From positions 62,001-126,000 of the forward strand of contig NZ_JAROCY010000007.1 in the NCBI RefSeq assembly GCF_029436685.1: a stretch of DNA of 64,000 nt, in the 5' to 3' direction. Every line of letters begins with the position of its first letter. Position 1 is the first letter of the stretch. A model generated the notes under the pieces. That model was given only the letters and a program-made list of their open reading frames with translations. It was not told where the DNA came from and searched no databases. Source of the DNA: Novosphingobium cyanobacteriorum (GTDB lineage: Bacteria; Pseudomonadota; Alphaproteobacteria; Sphingomonadales; Sphingomonadaceae). Below are positions 62,051 through 64,000 of the stretch, in pieces. Position numbers and translations under genes: made by a program.

Positions 62051-62515
62051 TCAGAACATGGTGTTGGTGTTGGCGGCGGTTTCGGGAACGGGGGAGATAA
62101 CGTCCCAGTGCTCCATCACCTTGCACCCCTGCACCCGGAAGATATCGACCACGGCGAAGCCGCGCTTGGCGGCGGCATCGCCATGTTCCATCCACCCGTG
62201 GCTGTGGACGGCGACCATGTTGCCATCGGCGATGATGCGGTGGATCATGGTCTTCTGCCCCGGGTTTTCGTTCACGAACTTTTCGAGGAAGCCGATGGCG
62301 GCATCGCGACCGGTGGCGGCATAGGGATTGTGCTGGATATAGCCGGGATCGACCCAGCGTTCGAACGAGGAACGGACCTTCTTCTGGATGTAGAATTCAT
62401 CCATGAACTGGCTGACCACCTGCTTGGGCGTGAGCGTGCAGTCTTCAGCGTGAGCGGCAGTGGAGGCGACTGTGGGCGCGAGCATGGCCAGCGCGGCGGC
62501 GAAAACGAGGCGCAT
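62051..62515 (-). CDS. Secreted SnoaL/NTF2-like protein
   Basis: A 154-residue protein with a signal peptide (MRLVFAAALAMLAPTVASTAAHA) and an NTF2-like fold: VVSQFMDEFYIQKKVRSSFERWVDPGYIQHNP, then GFAVVDIFRVQGCKVMEHWDVIS. It ends AANTNTMF. It is an exported paralogue of the next gene upstream. SnoaL-like proteins are cyclases, hydrolases or binding proteins. AGGGGAA precedes the ATG. Between its paralogue and the SDR in one operon. Confidence 0.75.
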   Translation of the reverse strand: MRLVFAAALAMLAPTVASTAAHAEDCTLTPKQVVSQFMDEFYIQKKVRSSFERWVDPGYIQHNPYAATGRDAAIGFLEKFVNENPGQKTMIHRIIADGNMVAVHSHGWMEHGDAAAKRGFAVVDIFRVQGCKVMEHWDVISPVPETAANTNTMF

Positions 62516-62528
62516 CGATCTTCCCCTT

Positions 62529-62918
62529 TCAGAACATGGAGTTGGTGTTGACGGGGTGATCCGGCACATCCTGAATCACATCCCAGTGTTCGACGATCTT
62601 GCCATCGGCGCAACGGAAGATATCGACCACGGCGAGCCCGCGATCACCCGGCCAGCGTTCGACATGGGTGTGGACGACGACATGATCGCCATCGACGAAG
62701 CTGCGATGGATGGTCTGCCGGGCAGTGGGGGATTCGACGCGGACGCGATCGAGAAAGCCCTTCAACGCGGCGACGCCGGGTTCGGCCAGCGAGCTGTGCT
62801 GCACGTAATCGGGCGCGATGTAGCGGTCCACTGCGCTGCTATCCATCGCGATCAGGACATTGCGGTACATTTCCAGCACCATGTCATGCGTCGCCTGTTC
62901 GGCCGCTGTACGGCTCAT
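62529..62918 (-). CDS. SnoaL/NTF2-like protein
   Basis: A 129-residue paralogue of the preceding entry without a signal peptide: MVLEMYRNVLIAMDSSAVDRYIAPDYVQHSSLA, then RGLAVVDIFRCADGKIVEHWDVIQDVP, ending VNTNSMF. First gene of the minus-strand operon, with a GGGGAG site. Its promoter faces that of the 62999 gene across an 80-bp gap holding a dyad. The substrate is unknown. A polyketide- or terpenoid-type role is possible for the fold but not shown. Confidence 0.78.
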   Translation of the reverse strand: MSRTAAEQATHDMVLEMYRNVLIAMDSSAVDRYIAPDYVQHSSLAEPGVAALKGFLDRVRVESPTARQTIHRSFVDGDHVVVHTHVERWPGDRGLAVVDIFRCADGKIVEHWDVIQDVPDHPVNTNSMF

Positions 62919-62937
62919 TGCGCTCTCCCCTTTTATT

Positions 62938-62951
62938 CTAACAATTGGTAG
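62938..62951. promoter_or_regulatory. Dyad between divergent catabolic operons
   Basis: CTAAC-aatt-GGTAG, nearly perfect arms (one mismatch), midway between the SnoaL operon and the 62999 operon. It is suited for one regulator to control both directions; from memory TetR/MarR-type operators have this form. Confidence 0.5.
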
Positions 62952-62998
62952 CGTATGCACTGGAATCAACGAGGCGTCAAAGCCCGATGGGAGAGATC

Positions 62999-63856
62999 AT
63001 GGACAGAACCGCGCTCTATGCCGCGCTCGACCGCTTCCTTGCCGCGATGAACGCGCGCGACCACACGCTGGTGCCGTGGGCGCCGGGGGTGCACAACAGC
63101 GAGAACAACGTGATGCTGACGCCCGGAGACGGGGTGTGGGGCACGATCGTGAAGCTGGGCGATTACCAGCTGAAGTTCGCCGACACGCGCACGCGGCAGG
63201 TTGGCTATTTCGGCACGGTGATCGAGGCGATCGAGGAATCGGCCTTCACGCTGCGGCTGATGTATGACGAGGCGGAGCGCGTGACCGAGTGCGAGATGCT
63301 GATCGTGCGGCAATCGGACAGCGGCATCAAGTTCGAGAACTGCCGGTACTGGGACAAGCCGATCCTGCATCGCGAACCCGAAGCACCGGTGAGCCGCGAG
63401 GAAATGATCCGCCTGTCGAACGGCTATTTCGACACGCTGCAGCAGAACGACGGGACCATCCACACGAAGTTCCATCCGGACTGCAACCGCGTGGAAAACG
63501 GGGTGCAGACCACGCGCAACCCGGAATTTGCCAAGATCGTGCCCGTTTCCGCGCTCGGCTGCGAAGAGCAGTTCCGCATGGGCAACTATCGCTATGACGA
63601 CGAGCTGCGCGCGCGGCGCTTTCCGCTGGTGGACGAAGAGCGCGGGCTGGTGCTGGCATTCGGCTTCATCGACCATTCAGGCCGGATCGACGAATACCAG
63701 CTGACCGACGGGCGCACGGTGAAGAGCCCGGTGCGGCGGCCGCACAGCTTCTATATCTCGGAGCTGTTCAAGATCGACCACGGGATGATCGAGCAGATCG
63801 AGGCGAACTTCATCACCGTGCCCTATCGCATGCCCTCTCCTTGGGATGCTCTGTGA
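62999..63856 (+). CDS. Uncharacterised protein, two NTF2-like halves
   Basis: A 285-residue soluble protein starting MDRTALYAALDRFLAAMNARD. Two similar stretches suggest an internal duplication: HNSENNVMLTPGDGVWGTI in the first half and CNRVENGVQTTRNPEF in the second, the latter followed by GCEEQFRMGNYRYDDELRARRFPLVDEERGLVLAF. I do not recognise a named family; the second half resembles fungal DUF8021-type proteins. GGGAGA precedes the ATG at 62999. It is coupled to the quinoprotein gene (TGATG) and faces the SnoaL operon. Confidence 0.7.
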   Translation: MDRTALYAALDRFLAAMNARDHTLVPWAPGVHNSENNVMLTPGDGVWGTIVKLGDYQLKFADTRTRQVGYFGTVIEAIEESAFTLRLMYDEAERVTECEMLIVRQSDSGIKFENCRYWDKPILHREPEAPVSREEMIRLSNGYFDTLQQNDGTIHTKFHPDCNRVENGVQTTRNPEFAKIVPVSALGCEEQFRMGNYRYDDELRARRFPLVDEERGLVLAFGFIDHSGRIDEYQLTDGRTVKSPVRRPHSFYISELFKIDHGMIEQIEANFITVPYRMPSPWDAL

Positions 63857-64000
63857 TGCGGCCGCTGCTGAGCCTCGCGCTGGCGGCGCTGGCGGCGTGC
63901 AGCCTGGGCGCCGCAGGACCGCAGGTAGGCGCGGGGGCGAACTGGACCAATCCCGGCGGGGATGCGGGCAAAACGCACCATTCCGCGCTGGCGCAGATCA
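63856..64000 (+). CDS. PQQ-type quinoprotein dehydrogenase, N-terminal part
   Basis: The gene runs off the window after 48 residues. A lipoprotein-like signal (MRPLLSLALAALAAC) is followed by ANWTNPGGDAGKTHHSALAQI, the opening of the beta-propeller in PQQ-dependent alcohol/glucose dehydrogenases (compare the W-x-x-x-G-G-D...S-L..I pattern). Probably a periplasmic dehydrogenase. Its ATG overlaps the stop codon of the preceding gene, so the two are one operon. Confidence 0.7.
   Translation, partial: MRPLLSLALAALAACSLGAAGPQVGAGANWTNPGGDAGKTHHSALAQI

Overview
The window is a GC-rich chromosomal segment from an alphaproteobacterium, most likely a member of the Sphingomonadales close to Novosphingobium. 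This is inferred from protein style and gene order: glnB-glnA, nagZ-scpA-scpB-tatA-tatB-tatC, bpt-tamA-tamB, a long TonB-dependent receptor beside catabolic genes, and the small intergenic palindromes typical of sphingomonads. No rRNA, tRNA, CRISPR array, phage, IS transposase or replication origin was recognised.

Layout. 0-8 kb is housekeeping: the end of a DUF3298 protein, methionine aminopeptidase, the nitrogen pair glnB-glnA with a sigma54/NtrC-like promoter, a CHAP hydrolase, a GGDEF-EAL protein and an aldehyde dehydrogenase. 8-17.6 kb, on the minus strand, holds bpt-tamA-tamB (outer-membrane assembly), threonine ammonia-lyase and a VanZ-like protein. 17.7-25.3 kb holds a beta-hydroxyacid dehydrogenase, a YtcJ-type amidohydrolase and the nagZ-scpAB-tatABC operon. 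25.4-29.8 kb is an accessory patch. It contains a GIY-YIG nuclease gene framed by a perfect 32-bp inverted repeat of hairpins, an internally deleted copy of the same unit about 0.6 kb away, an M28 peptidase and small unknown proteins.

29.8-32.9 kb is an arsenic resistance operon: arsR, a low-molecular-weight-phosphatase-type arsenate reductase, an aquaglyceroporin, a glutaredoxin-type arsenate reductase and arsH. It has no ArsB or Acr3 pump and is bracketed by two copies of a small element with inverted ends. 32.9-35 kb holds three Tad-type pilin-like genes. 35.2-42.4 kb is an exopolysaccharide cluster: Wza-like export lipoprotein, tyrosine autokinase, GT4 glycosyltransferase, hexapeptide acyltransferase and O-antigen ligase/polymerase-like protein, followed by a PilZ-like protein.

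42.8-53.2 kb looks like an uncharacterised catabolic locus. Four xylose-isomerase-like TIM-barrel genes are arranged as two pairs around a zinc alcohol dehydrogenase, a TonB-dependent receptor, a membrane/ClpP-like protein and an AraC-type regulator, with several palindromic candidate operators. 53.4-60.2 kb holds two more GGDEF-EAL proteins (one with PAS and PilZ domains) around lepA. 60.3-64 kb holds a PHA-depolymerase-like hydrolase, then a second catabolic-looking cluster: two SnoaL-like proteins plus an SDR on the minus strand, facing an unknown protein and the start of a PQQ-type quinoprotein dehydrogenase on the plus strand.

The observations most worth following are the GIY-YIG/hairpin unit with its deletion derivative, the four-TIM-barrel locus, and the pump-less ars operon between small repeats.
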